A stretch of DNA of 50,333 bases, taken from positions 1 to 50,333 of the forward strand of contig JANYDT010000145.1 in assembly GCA_025359845.1 (NCBI GenBank), given 5' to 3'. Below, in pieces: positions 9,081 to 17,397 of this stretch (positions within the stretch are counted from its first letter, which is position 1; every line of letters starts with the position of its first letter). The notes below the pieces were generated by a model, which did not search any database, was not told the origin of the DNA, and saw nothing but the letters and a program-made list of their open reading frames with translations. Made by a program: the position numbers and the translations under genes. The stretch is from Acidimicrobiia bacterium (lineage in GTDB: Bacteria; Actinomycetota; Acidimicrobiia; Acidimicrobiales; JANYDT01).

Positions 9081-10246
9081 ACGAACACCCACCGGCATCG
9101 GATGTCTCGGCGTTCTCCATTGCGATCAGTGATTCGGTGTTGAGCGACCTCCGCGAGCGTTTGGCCCGCACCCGGTGGCCCGATGATGCGCCAGGCAGTG
9201 CTTGGCAATACGGCACCGACCTGACCTACCTCCGCGAATTGTGCGGCTATTGGCATGACCACTACGACTGGCGCGTCCACGAAGCCCGCCTCAACGCGTT
9301 TGCGCAATTCACCACCGACATCGAGGTGGACGGAGTGTCTCAGAACCTGCACTTCTTACATGTCCGATCCCCGCACCCGAATGCCTTGCCGCTCATCATC
9401 ACCCACGGCTGGCCTGGCTCAGTGTACGAATTTCACAAGATCATCGGTCCTTTGGTCGACCCGGCCGATCCGGCTGACGCGTTTCACGTCGTTTGCCCAT
9501 CCATGCCCGGTTACGGCTTCAGCGGACCGACTACCGCGACCGGATGGGATTGCTCGCGTATTGCGCGCGCCAACGCCGTGCTCATGGCTCGCCTGGGCTA
9601 CGACCGCTACGGAGCGCAAGGCGGCGACTGGGGGGCCATGGTCACCACTTGGACGGGCGCCCAAGACGCCGATCATTGCGCCGGAGTCCATGTCAACATG
9701 GTTGTCGGCCGACCGCCTGATTCGGCCCATCCCATGGCCGGAGTGACTGCGCAAGAGGCCCCCGACGTCGTTGCCATGGCCGCATTTCGCGAGCACGAAA
9801 CCGGCTACCAGGGCATACAGGGCACCAAGCCCCAGACTCTTGCGTACGGGCTCACTGACTCCCCCGCCGGGCTCGCCGGTTGGATCGTTGAGAAGTTCCG
9901 TACGTGGAGTGACTGCGACGGCGATGTCGAAAGCCGATTCACCAAAGACGACCTGCTCACCAACATCATGATCTATTGGGTGACCGGCACCATCAACTCA
10001 TCGACGCGGCTCTACTACGAGACCATCGGGCCGGGCCGACGCAAGGAAATGCCCAAAGTAAACGTCCCCGCCGGATGCGCCCTCTTTCCAAAAGAGCTGT
10101 ACCGCTCGCCTCGAGTGTGGGCCGAGAGCACATTTACCAACATCACCCGGTGGAGTCGCTTTGAAAGCGGCGGGCACTTCGCCGCTCTGGAAGAGCCGGC
10201 GGTACTGGTCGACGACGTCAGGGCCTTCTTCGCGACAGTCCGCTGA
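9077..10246 (+). CDS. Epoxide hydrolase, alpha/beta-hydrolase family with EHN domain
   Basis: The 389-residue protein starts with the EHN cap region (ISDSVLSDLRERLARTRWPD) and continues into an alpha/beta-hydrolase fold. The oxyanion motif HGWPGS is at 110-115, the nucleophilic aspartate is D184 in GGDWGAM, and the C-terminal SGGHFAALEEP supplies the catalytic histidine. A tyrosine in YWVTGTINSSTRLYYE is a candidate for epoxide-oxygen activation. It should open epoxides to diols. Translational coupling (4-bp overlap) to the F420-type oxidoreductase suggests both act on one substrate, perhaps a xenobiotic or lipid; that link is inference. Confidence 0.88.
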   Translation: MNEHPPASDVSAFSIAISDSVLSDLRERLARTRWPDDAPGSAWQYGTDLTYLRELCGYWHDHYDWRVHEARLNAFAQFTTDIEVDGVSQNLHFLHVRSPHPNALPLIITHGWPGSVYEFHKIIGPLVDPADPADAFHVVCPSMPGYGFSGPTTATGWDCSRIARANAVLMARLGYDRYGAQGGDWGAMVTTWTGAQDADHCAGVHVNMVVGRPPDSAHPMAGVTAQEAPDVVAMAAFREHETGYQGIQGTKPQTLAYGLTDSPAGLAGWIVEKFRTWSDCDGDVESRFTKDDLLTNIMIYWVTGTINSSTRLYYETIGPGRRKEMPKVNVPAGCALFPKELYRSPRVWAESTFTNITRWSRFESGGHFAALEEPAVLVDDVRAFFATVR

Positions 10247-10305
10247 CCGCCGAACACGGCCGGCACCGATAACGAACGGCTCTCTGCTAAAGTCTTCGGG
10301 CTCTC

Positions 10306-10332
10306 GATCGGCCAGTCCTTGACCGGCTGATC
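10306..10332 (+). promoter_or_regulatory. Stem-loop in the rpsT leader
   Basis: GATCGGCCAGTC (10306-10317) and GACCGGCTGATC (10321-10332) pair over 12 positions with one G-U pair and one A-C mismatch around a three-base loop. The hairpin ends 28 bp before the rpsT GTG and is not followed by a T tract, so it is more likely a leader element than a terminator. A weak extended -10 (TGCTAAAGT, 10285-10293 region) just upstream would place it at the 5' end of the transcript. Autoregulation by S20 is known in other bacteria; here it is inference. Confidence 0.4.
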
Positions 10333-10360
10333 ACCCTCAGCGAATACACCAAGGAACCCC

Positions 10361-10636
10361 GTGGCCAACATCAAGTCGCAGAAAAAGCGGATTCTCACCA
10401 ACGCCAAGCGCCAGGAGCGCAACAAGGCGGTCAAGAGTGAGCTGAAAACTCGCGTCAAGACTGCGGTCAAGGTCGGCGTAGCCGATCCGACGGCCGAAGG
10501 TTCAGACGCGCTGCGCATGGCCATCAAGCGCCTCGACAAGGCGGCAACGAAGGGCATCATCCACAAGAATCAAGCGGCCAACCGCAAGTCGAAGCTTATG
10601 CATCGCTTGGCCAAAGCGGCCGCCGGCGCTCAGTAG
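10361..10636 (+). CDS. rpsT: 30S ribosomal protein S20
   Basis: The 91-residue, Lys/Arg/Ala-rich protein opens MANIKSQKKRILTNAKRQER and contains the S20 signature KRLDKAATKGIIHKNQAANR-K near the C-terminus; the length is normal. S20 binds 16S rRNA helices in the small-subunit body. The start is GTG at 10361, with AAGGAA 5-10 bp upstream, which fixes the start. It is convergent with holA, the usual partner in many bacterial genomes. The leader carries the hairpin annotated separately. Confidence 0.98.
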   Translation: MANIKSQKKRILTNAKRQERNKAVKSELKTRVKTAVKVGVADPTAEGSDALRMAIKRLDKAATKGIIHKNQAANRKSKLMHRLAKAAAGAQ

Positions 10637-10668
10637 TACACGCTCGCGAAAGTTCGTCTTCGGGTCCT

Positions 10669-11697
10669 TTACCGACGGCCCGTGACCGGGGCGAGCCGGG
10701 TGAGCCGGGCCACGAGCAACTCCATCGTCTGAGGCCCGGTCAGATCGCGAACGCCGCGAAGGTCGAGATCGGCCTGGGCGAGCAACAAAATGGCCCGTCG
10801 CACCCCATCGGAGCCGATTCGGCGAAGTTGGCCCATGGCCTTCTTGGCCGGGAATGAGCTGCCCGTCATACCCAGCACTGAGGCCGCTTCGGCCTCATCG
10901 CGAACGCCTGCTCCGTCGAGGCGCAACATGCGCCCGAAGTGCACGTGAAGGCTGGCCATGACTTGCAGCGGATGACGGTCGCTCCCTCCCAACTGTCGGT
11001 GCAGCTGCCCGAGGGCCCGAGCAACGTCGCCACCGTCGATGGCGTCGGTCAAATCCCACGGCGCGCCTCCGCCCGAGGTACCCAGAAATGGATCCAGTTC
11101 GCTCACGCCGATGCGCGCCCCCGATCCGTACACCGCGCCGAGGACCGACACGATCCCGTCGACGCGGCTCAGATCTTCGCCCAAATGCTCCGAGAGTCGG
11201 ACCAACGCCGAACTATCGAAGCGGACTACCGCTCCCGCCAGGCGGTCCTGCAACCACTGATCGCGGGCTCGACCGGTGGGCACGCCGGTCTCTTCGACCC
11301 GGCCAACCCGTTTGACCGCATCGAGCAATTTGCGGGCGATCTGGCCACCGCCCCCGACCAGAATGAGCACCGAGGTGGGGATCGGCGACGTGAGGTAGTC
11401 GAGGAGGGGATCGAGCGCTTGGGCCCCGAAGCGACCGACCTCTCGAAGCACCACGACGCGCTGCGAGGTGAACATCGGTGGGGTCGAGGCCGCATCAACG
11501 GCGGCGCCGACGTCGCCCTCCTCCCCCAAATCGTCGACTCCAAGAGCGAGGTCTTCGCCCGCCATCGAGGTGCGGATGAGGGTTCGAACCGCGGCCTCGC
11601 GCAGCACCGGGTCGTCGCCGCGGACCAACACGACATTCTCCGCGCCCGCAACTCGGGGGGCGGCCGCGGTCTTGGGAATCTTGATCGTCTTAGCCAC
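10669..11697 (-). CDS. holA: DNA polymerase III subunit delta
   Basis: The 342-residue protein is the clamp-loader delta subunit, which opens the beta sliding clamp. Visible markers are the N-terminal VVLVRGDDPVLREAAVRTLI, the central FTSQRVVVLREVGRF and VLILVGGGGQIARKLLDAV, and the C-terminal collar-domain helices LGMTGSSFPAKKAMGQLRRI. Length and order match actinobacterial HolA. The ATG at 11697 overlaps the end of the folP-like gene by 8 bp, so it is the last gene of the comEA-comEC-folP-holA run. It faces rpsT across a 32-bp gap. Confidence 0.93.
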   Translation of the reverse strand: MAKTIKIPKTAAAPRVAGAENVVLVRGDDPVLREAAVRTLIRTSMAGEDLALGVDDLGEEGDVGAAVDAASTPPMFTSQRVVVLREVGRFGAQALDPLLDYLTSPIPTSVLILVGGGGQIARKLLDAVKRVGRVEETGVPTGRARDQWLQDRLAGAVVRFDSSALVRLSEHLGEDLSRVDGIVSVLGAVYGSGARIGVSELDPFLGTSGGGAPWDLTDAIDGGDVARALGQLHRQLGGSDRHPLQVMASLHVHFGRMLRLDGAGVRDEAEAASVLGMTGSSFPAKKAMGQLRRIGSDGVRRAILLLAQADLDLRGVRDLTGPQTMELLVARLTRLAPVTGRR

Positions 11698-12547
11698 GGG
11701 AGTCGTCGTTTTGCGCCGATCGGGCCAGCATCAGCTGCTCCAGCGTGTCGCGGACGCGACACGTTCCAGCCACGTCGTGGACCCGCAGGATTCGACACCC
11801 CTGCTCGACTGCGAGCGCGGCGGCAACGAGTGAAGCCTCGCGTCGCTGAGGCACCTCCAGACCGAGGAGCCGGCCTAGAAAGGTCTTGTTGGAGGCCGAC
11901 AGCAGCAGCGTGAAGCCGAGCTCGGCGTGGCTCTTCGAATGGCGCAGCAACGCGAGGGATTGTTGCCAGGTCTTGCCGAGGTCGAGGCCCGCGTCGACGA
12001 TGATGCGTTCGGCCGGAATTCCATGGTCAAGCGCTTGCTGGGCGCGGTCGCGCAGGAATGCGGCCACATCGGCGACGAGATTGTCGTAGCGAGGATCAGG
12101 ATCGGCCACTCGAGGCCGCAACCGAATATGGGTGGCGATCACGGTGGCCCCGGCGCGGGCGGCCACGGGCAGGTAATCGACGTCGGAAAAGCCCGAAATA
12201 TCGTTGCCAATGACCGCGCCGGCGGCGTAAGCCTGCTCCGCGACCACAGCCCGCCACGTATCGATCGACAGCGGCACGTCGAATCGTTTCCGTAGGGCCT
12301 CAATGGCCGACGTCGTGCGATCCAGCTCTTCGGTCGGGCCGACGTAGTCGCCCGGGCCGGCTTTCACCCCACCGACATCGAGAATGTCGGCCCCGGCGGT
12401 CACGAGCTCGTCGGCCTTCTGGAGAAACGCATCGAAGTTCCAGTACGTGCCATGGTCGAAAAATGAATCTCGAGTCCGATTCAGGATGCCCATGACGAGC
12501 GCTCGGTGGGTGACGTCGAACCCCGATTCTCCGAGCAGCAACCGCAT
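11690..12547 (-). CDS. folP2: FolP2-type dihydropteroate synthase homologue
   Basis: The 285-residue TIM-barrel protein resembles dihydropteroate synthase, which joins pterin diphosphate and p-aminobenzoate. The pterin-loop motif reads MGILNRTRDSFFDHG (19-33), with Arg replacing the usual Val and Pro of NVTPDSF. ILDVGGVKAGPGDYVG and the final RVHDVAGTCRV are characteristic of the mycobacterial second paralogue FolP2, which is reported to lack normal synthase activity. SIDTWRAVVAEQA and the barrel strands are intact. It lies 9 bp downstream of comEC and overlaps holA by 8 bp. Whether it makes folate or does something else is open. Confidence 0.82.
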   Translation of the reverse strand: MRLLLGESGFDVTHRALVMGILNRTRDSFFDHGTYWNFDAFLQKADELVTAGADILDVGGVKAGPGDYVGPTEELDRTTSAIEALRKRFDVPLSIDTWRAVVAEQAYAAGAVIGNDISGFSDVDYLPVAARAGATVIATHIRLRPRVADPDPRYDNLVADVAAFLRDRAQQALDHGIPAERIIVDAGLDLGKTWQQSLALLRHSKSHAELGFTLLLSASNKTFLGRLLGLEVPQRREASLVAAALAVEQGCRILRVHDVAGTCRVRDTLEQLMLARSAQNDDSRG

Positions 12548-12556
12548 CGTCGGACC

Positions 12557-14533
12557 CTAACCCTCCTTGACCCTCAGCACGGTAACCGTGCCCCGATCGC
12601 CCATCGTCGCCAGAAACGGACCGGTGCTCACCCGCGTACCCGGCGGCACTTCGTGCAGCGACGTTCCGGCGGTGCGGAGTTTGGCCCTAAGCGGGGCCAA
12701 GGTCAGGCTTGTTGGGACGCGGGCCAGAAGGGCCCGAAGGTCGTCGAGGGCAATGGACTTGTCGACGACCAGCACGTCGATGCGCCGTACCCCAGCCCTT
12801 CTGATCGAAACCAACAAGCGATCGAGCTGGGGGTGCGAAACGACCATCACGGTTGGGCGCCACGTACTGTTCGATCCGGCCGATCGCCACAGACGTCCGC
12901 CGCCGGCCAACCGACGCTCGTTGTCGCCAGCATGGGGCCGCACCAGACTGAAGGCCAGAACAGCGACGACAAGCGTGATTGCGGCGCGGCCCGCGGTGCG
13001 TTGTCTAATGGCCGGACGTGGGGGCTCGCGAGCCCCGCCCGTCGACCCCCTCAATGGCCACTTCAGTGGCTGCTTCGTGGGTACCTTCGGACGGGCCGCC
13101 GCTCGAATTGCCACGATCAGTACGCACACCACGATCGCGGTGGTTCCTTTGACCTCCCCGAGGGGCACCCACGCGGCGCGCCGGGCCACCGCGGCGATCC
13201 AGCCCAACAGCACCTGCGTCGGCCACTGGAGCAATCGGGTCGCCAGCCCGCCGCGCCATCCGACCAGCAACCCCGCGAGCAACCCACCGGTCAGGCCCCA
13301 GACCATAACCGGCTCGGCCGCCGGCAAGGCCAACAAGTTGGCCGGTATCGAAGCCACCGGCACCCCTCCGAACACACCGATCAAGAAGGGCCCCGTGCCG
13401 AGTTGTGCGGCAAGGGTGACCGAGAGCGGTTCGGCCAACCATCGGGGGCCGGGCAGGCGACTTTCGATCGGCTTCGCCAGGAACGCGATTCCCGCGCACG
13501 CTCCTACCGACAATGCGAAGCCAACCGACCAGGCCAATAGCGGATCGATCAGCATGAGGATCGTCACCGAGAGCGCCAGCGCACGAGCCGGCGACACGAC
13601 GTCGCCGCGATAGCGGGCGGTCAGAGCGACCCCGGCCATCGCTGCGGCCCGCAAGACCGACGGTTCGAATCGGGTGATGAACAGGAATCCGACCAACAGG
13701 GCCAGCCCGAAGCCGTAGCGGGAGCGCCAACCCAATCGGCGCAGCAGGGGGCCGGCGGCGACGAAGAGGAACGCCACGTTTTGCCCTGAGACGACTAGAA
13801 GGTGGGTGAGTCCGGCCCCCCGGAAATCGTCGGTGATCTCGGCCCGCTGCCCTCGATCGTCGCCCAGCAGGAAGCCGCCGTACAGGGGCTGTTGTCGGCG
13901 CGGCAGTACGCGGCCGCCGCGCAGCAACAACGATCGCAGCGCGTTCGCCAGTCGCCAAGGTCTGGGGCCCGGTCGCAATGCGAGAATTTGTCGAATCGTG
14001 AAACGGGCACCCACGTGACGGGCCCGCAACCAGGCCGGGATCGGTTCAGCGATCGGGCGCAACGTTCCGATGACAGAAATCCGTTCGCCGGCGGAGTGCC
14101 GAAGGAGGCTCCATCCGGGCGGACCGTTGGCGGCCGCGAGCACATGTCGACCATGGATGCGTAGTTCGACCCGAACTCCGAATCGGGTGGGCTCCGGATC
14201 TCGAACGAGAGACGCCCAGGTGGCGTGGCTTCGAAGCGCGTCGCGCTCGGCGCGGGGCCACTCCAGGCCGGCGTTGGCCCGCTGCGAAAGAACGAACGCG
14301 ATAGTACCCACCAGCGCCACGACGGCGGCCCCTAACACGAGTTCGCCCCAGGTCGATCGACCGATCGAGTCGCCTCTCGATGGGCGGCGAAGTATTCGTC
14401 CGACCAGTGTGACGACGAGAACACCGACGATCAGTACCACCGCTGTAATCTGCGAGCCCGGTCCGCCGAACCGGGCACCGCCGATGGCGGCGAGGCCGAC
14501 GAGCAACAGGGCACGATCGGACGCCGGTTTCAC
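12557..14533 (-). CDS. comEC: ComEC/Rec2 competence channel protein with degenerate C-terminal domain
   Basis: ComEC forms the inner-membrane channel for single-stranded DNA in natural transformation. The 658-residue protein has an N-terminal membrane pair and an OB/DUF4131-like stretch, then the Competence domain from about 205 (PLYGGFLLGDDRGQRAEI, GLTHLLVVSGQNVAFLF) with many membrane helices. The C-terminal part (about 550-658) has the topology of the metallo-beta-lactamase domain but lacks an HxHxDH metal site; the equivalent segment reads VVSHPQLDRLLVSI. Its ATG overlaps the comEA stop as ATGA. Uptake function is plausible; nuclease activity of the tail is not. Confidence 0.9.
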   Translation of the reverse strand: MKPASDRALLLVGLAAIGGARFGGPGSQITAVVLIVGVLVVTLVGRILRRPSRGDSIGRSTWGELVLGAAVVALVGTIAFVLSQRANAGLEWPRAERDALRSHATWASLVRDPEPTRFGVRVELRIHGRHVLAAANGPPGWSLLRHSAGERISVIGTLRPIAEPIPAWLRARHVGARFTIRQILALRPGPRPWRLANALRSLLLRGGRVLPRRQQPLYGGFLLGDDRGQRAEITDDFRGAGLTHLLVVSGQNVAFLFVAAGPLLRRLGWRSRYGFGLALLVGFLFITRFEPSVLRAAAMAGVALTARYRGDVVSPARALALSVTILMLIDPLLAWSVGFALSVGACAGIAFLAKPIESRLPGPRWLAEPLSVTLAAQLGTGPFLIGVFGGVPVASIPANLLALPAAEPVMVWGLTGGLLAGLLVGWRGGLATRLLQWPTQVLLGWIAAVARRAAWVPLGEVKGTTAIVVCVLIVAIRAAARPKVPTKQPLKWPLRGSTGGAREPPRPAIRQRTAGRAAITLVVAVLAFSLVRPHAGDNERRLAGGGRLWRSAGSNSTWRPTVMVVSHPQLDRLLVSIRRAGVRRIDVLVVDKSIALDDLRALLARVPTSLTLAPLRAKLRTAGTSLHEVPPGTRVSTGPFLATMGDRGTVTVLRVKEG

Positions 14534-15402
14534 ACCCGAACTTTCGAACGGAGCGACGCCAGCTTGGCGTCGCCGATGCCCCGGATCTCGAGCAGTTCGG
14601 TAACCGATCGAAGGCGGCCGTGTTGCGTTCGGTATTCGATGATCGCGGCCGCAGTGGCCGGGCCCACGCCCGGCAACGTATCGAGCTGCTCCGCCGTCGC
14701 GGTATTGAGGTCGACCGGCCCCGATGCCACCGTCGCCCCTCCTGAGGACTGTGCACCAGCGGTGACATAACCCGGGGCGGGGGTGGGATCGACGACGACC
14801 GGAGCAGCCGTTTCACCCCGTGTAGGCACATACACCCGACTCCCGTCGGTAAGCGGGGCGGCCAAGTTCAAGGCATCGACGTTGGCCCCCGGCGTTGGGC
14901 CCCCGGCCGCTCGTACCGCGTCATCGATCCGAGCCCCTGCGGCGACGCGATGGACTCCAGGCTGCTTCACCGCGCCGGCGACGTGGATCACGAGAAATAC
15001 GCTGGTCGTCGTAATTCCGGGAGCCAAACCCAGCCGACCCGCGCCCGGCCGACCCGTGCCCAGTGCCGCGCCCACTGTCGACCCGCCGTTGACCGAGCCC
15101 GCGCGGACGGCGAGATTCGAAGCATCCGACGAAAAAGGCGACCCGTTCGACGCGCCATCCCTCGGTGGGGCAAATCGTGGCAGCGACCGCTCGACCGGCG
15201 CCGCCCTACTCGGCGCCCGCCACGCCAGTAACGCAACGAACGAGGCCACGACCGATACGGCGATCGAAAAGGCCAACGCCACCGGAATGCGGTGCTCCGT
15301 CTGCCATCGACGAAAACGCTGACGTACGAGTTCGACGAGACGACGAACGCCTCGGACCGTCGGCGCGCTAGGCCCGGAGGGATAGGGGGCGATGGGCGGC
15401 AA
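14530..15402 (-). CDS. comEA: ComEA-like DNA-binding competence protein
   Basis: ComEA is the membrane-anchored DNA receptor that hands DNA to ComEC. The 290-residue product has a basic cytoplasmic N-terminus, one membrane span (about 42-62, VALAFSIAVSVVASFVALLAW), a low-complexity linker, an SLBB domain (HVAGAVKQPGVHRVAAGARI, about 135-195), and a C-terminal double helix-hairpin-helix (VDLNTATAEQLDTLPGVGPA through IRGIGDAKL). The start is TTG at 15402, chosen because GAGG lies 6 bp upstream. It overlaps comEC by 4 bp, so the two are co-translated. Confidence 0.92.
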   Translation of the reverse strand: MPPIAPYPSGPSAPTVRGVRRLVELVRQRFRRWQTEHRIPVALAFSIAVSVVASFVALLAWRAPSRAAPVERSLPRFAPPRDGASNGSPFSSDASNLAVRAGSVNGGSTVGAALGTGRPGAGRLGLAPGITTTSVFLVIHVAGAVKQPGVHRVAAGARIDDAVRAAGGPTPGANVDALNLAAPLTDGSRVYVPTRGETAAPVVVDPTPAPGYVTAGAQSSGGATVASGPVDLNTATAEQLDTLPGVGPATAAAIIEYRTQHGRLRSVTELLEIRGIGDAKLASLRSKVRV

Positions 15403-15535
15403 GGTCAGCCTCTTCCTGCATGGCGCGTCGAGCTACTAACTCAACAAACGGCTACGTACGCAGGGGGAAGCGCTTTTGTTACCTTACCACTATTGACCCA
15501 CTTCCATGATCATCCAGGACGCGCCGTAACGGTGG
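15403..15535. other. Spacer upstream of comEA
   Basis: This 133-bp gap lies between the thioredoxin-like gene and comEA, both on the minus strand. The central part (15450-15510) is noticeably more A/T-rich than the surroundings, as expected for a promoter, but no -35/-10 pair with good spacing could be read. The comEA ribosome-binding sequence AGGAAGAGG is at its lower edge. No open frame of interest is present. Confidence 0.3.
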
Positions 15536-16249
15536 TCAGAAGAGGCGAGCCGCCAGCTTTCGCCGATAGATCGGCACTTCTGGCGCATCGCCCATGACTT
15601 CGAGCAGATCCAAGAATCGTTGCCTCGCGCCCTCATCGGCTTTGACCTGATCGAGCAGGGTGTCGAGTTCACGCAGAGTGGCGTCGTCGACAACTGTGGG
15701 AGCGACCCCGACCCGGGCCAGCGCGGCTATCCGGCGCGTTTCGTTGCTTTCGGCGATCTTGGCGAGGAGGGCGAGAGCCGCTTCGCCATCTCCCTCATCG
15801 GAGCGACTGACCAGCAGGTCGGCCAGAGCCACGGTAGCGGCGTCGTGACCGGGCTGTAGCTGCACGGCACGGCGCAGCGATAACTCGTCGCCGGCTTCGA
15901 CGAGCAGATCGACTTCCGTTTTCGGCGGGGCCAATTTGGCGACGAAGGCCTTGACTTGTGCTTCGGGGAGCGCGCCGACGAAACCGTCGACCACCTTTCC
16001 GTCCTTGAGGGCGTACACCGCCGGAATCGACTGTACCTTGAACGCGCCCGAGATCTGCGGGTTCTCGTCGACGTTGACCTTGACCAGTTCGACCCGGCCT
16101 TCGGTCGCGCCCACCACTCGCTCGATAATTGGGCCCAACGACCGACAGGGGCCGCACCATGGCGCCCACAAGTCGACCAATATCGCAACTTCGCTCGAGC
16201 GTTCGATCACGTCGGTCTGAAAAGTCGCATCGGTGACGTCGAGAGCCAT
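15536..16249 (-). CDS. Thioredoxin-TPR co-chaperone (YbbN/CnoX-like)
   Basis: The 237-residue protein has an N-terminal thioredoxin fold with active site WCGPC (C32, C35), then from about 115 a helical region (LAPPKTEVDLLVEAGDELSL, DAATVALADLLVSRSDEGDG) matching the TPR-like tail of YbbN/CnoX. Such proteins hold or reduce unfolding clients for chaperones. The CGPC motif is intact here, so disulfide chemistry is possible. It is divergent from the kinase gene at 16354, with the 36-bp palindrome between them. No signal peptide is present. Confidence 0.88.
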   Translation of the reverse strand: MALDVTDATFQTDVIERSSEVAILVDLWAPWCGPCRSLGPIIERVVGATEGRVELVKVNVDENPQISGAFKVQSIPAVYALKDGKVVDGFVGALPEAQVKAFVAKLAPPKTEVDLLVEAGDELSLRRAVQLQPGHDAATVALADLLVSRSDEGDGEAALALLAKIAESNETRRIAALARVGVAPTVVDDATLRELDTLLDQVKADEGARQRFLDLLEVMGDAPEVPIYRRKLAARLF

Positions 16250-16332
16250 ACCATCACGATACCGCCATGAACCGGTACTCCCGGTGAGTCAGGGTCAGGG
16301 CGCCACGACGGCGCCGGTCACGTTCGCGTGGC

Positions 16333-16368
16333 CGTCATCATCGTCACGCTAGCGTGACGATGATGACG
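16333..16368. promoter_or_regulatory. Perfect 36-bp palindrome spanning the start of the downstream gene
   Basis: The half-site CGTCATCATCGTCACGCT (16333-16350) is followed without a spacer by its exact reverse complement (16351-16368); all 18 base pairs match. The possible kinase start codons GTG 16354, ATG 16360 and ATG 16363 lie inside the right arm. A 12-bp direct repeat, TTCGCGTGGCCG, occurs at 16323-16334 and 16385-16396 around it. It could be an operator for a dimeric regulator, an RNA hairpin masking the start, or a small inverted-duplication scar. Confidence 0.6.
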
Positions 16369-17397
16369 ACTGAGCCGCCTGGCATTCGCGTGGCCGACGT
16401 GAGCAGGTGGCTCACCGCCAACGTCGCCGGCGCCAACGGCCCCTTTGCGTTTCAAGCCGTGGCCGGCGGACGGTCGAATTTGACGTACATCGTGTCCGGG
16501 GCCGACTCCACCCGGTTTGTCCTGCGCCGACCGCCGCTCGGTCATCTCCTCCCCTCCGCTCACGACATGGCCCGTGAATACCGCATCATTTCGGGCCTGC
16601 ACGGCTCCGCCGTACCGGTAGCCACGCCGCTGGGATTCTGCGATGACGAATCGGTGAGCGACCGTCCCTTCTACGTAATGGAGTTCGTCGATGGATTGGT
16701 GTTACGCACGCCCAGCGAAGGGAAGGCGCTGACCCAAGCCGCTAGACGCCATTGTGGCGAATCGCTCGTGGATACACTCATCGCCCTACACCGCCTCGAT
16801 CTTGGCGCGGTGGGATTGGCCGATCTCGGGAAGCACGACGGCTACATGGGGCGCCAACTGAAGCGATGGCACCGACAATTCACCGATTCGAAGACTCGAG
16901 AAATCCCGCTGCTCGACGACGTTCAGCAACGTCTGGTGGCCACGACGCCCGACCAGCAGGCTGTGGCGATCGTGCACGGCGACTACCGACTCGACAATGT
17001 GATAGTCGACACTCGCGGCGACGTGCGGGCCGTGCTGGACTGGGAGATCTGCACCCTCGGCGATCCATTGGCCGACCTAGCCCTGCTTACGATCTATTGG
17101 CCCGACCCCGCTGACGCCAATCCGCCGCTGGGCGAGGCCGCTTCGCAGGCCATAGGCTTCCTTTCAAGCCGCGATCTTCGCGATCGCTACGCGAAGAACT
17201 CGTCGCTCGACCTTGGCCAATTCGATTACTACATCGCGTTCGCCTATTGGAAGTTGGCTTGCATTCTTGAAGGGGTGTATGCCCGATATGTTCACGGGGC
17301 GATCACCGGCGACGGCTACGACCATACGGTCCTCCAAATGCAGGTACCCATGCTGGCTGAGGCCGCCCACCGGGTTCTTGAAGAACAAGGAATTTGA
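16354..17397 (+). CDS. APH-type phosphotransferase (acyl-CoA-metabolism-associated kinase family)
   Basis: The 347-residue protein has a kinase-like fold: N-lobe AVAGGRSNLTYIVSGADSTR with VLRRPPLGHLLPSAHDM, hinge YVMEFVDG, catalytic loop HGDYRLDN (about 208-215) and metal-binding AVLDWEICTLGDPLADLA. These match the ACAD10/11-like aminoglycoside-phosphotransferase family, which in animals phosphorylates 4-hydroxyacyl-CoAs; bacterial homologues commonly sit near acyl-CoA genes. The start is uncertain: GTG 16354, ATG 16360 or ATG 16363 all lie in a perfect palindrome, and GTG 16390 is a fallback. The stop directly abuts the PAC2 gene start. Confidence 0.85.
   Translation: MTMMTTEPPGIRVADVSRWLTANVAGANGPFAFQAVAGGRSNLTYIVSGADSTRFVLRRPPLGHLLPSAHDMAREYRIISGLHGSAVPVATPLGFCDDESVSDRPFYVMEFVDGLVLRTPSEGKALTQAARRHCGESLVDTLIALHRLDLGAVGLADLGKHDGYMGRQLKRWHRQFTDSKTREIPLLDDVQQRLVATTPDQQAVAIVHGDYRLDNVIVDTRGDVRAVLDWEICTLGDPLADLALLTIYWPDPADANPPLGEAASQAIGFLSSRDLRDRYAKNSSLDLGQFDYYIAFAYWKLACILEGVYARYVHGAITGDGYDHTVLQMQVPMLAEAAHRVLEEQGI

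Noticed and set aside
12506-13613. Plus-strand open frames opposite comEC
   Set aside because: Arg/Pro-rich low-complexity translations antisense to the Competence domain; no start signals.
16333-16368. Palindrome as an intrinsic terminator
   Set aside because: No T tract follows on either strand and it lies between divergent genes at a gene start.
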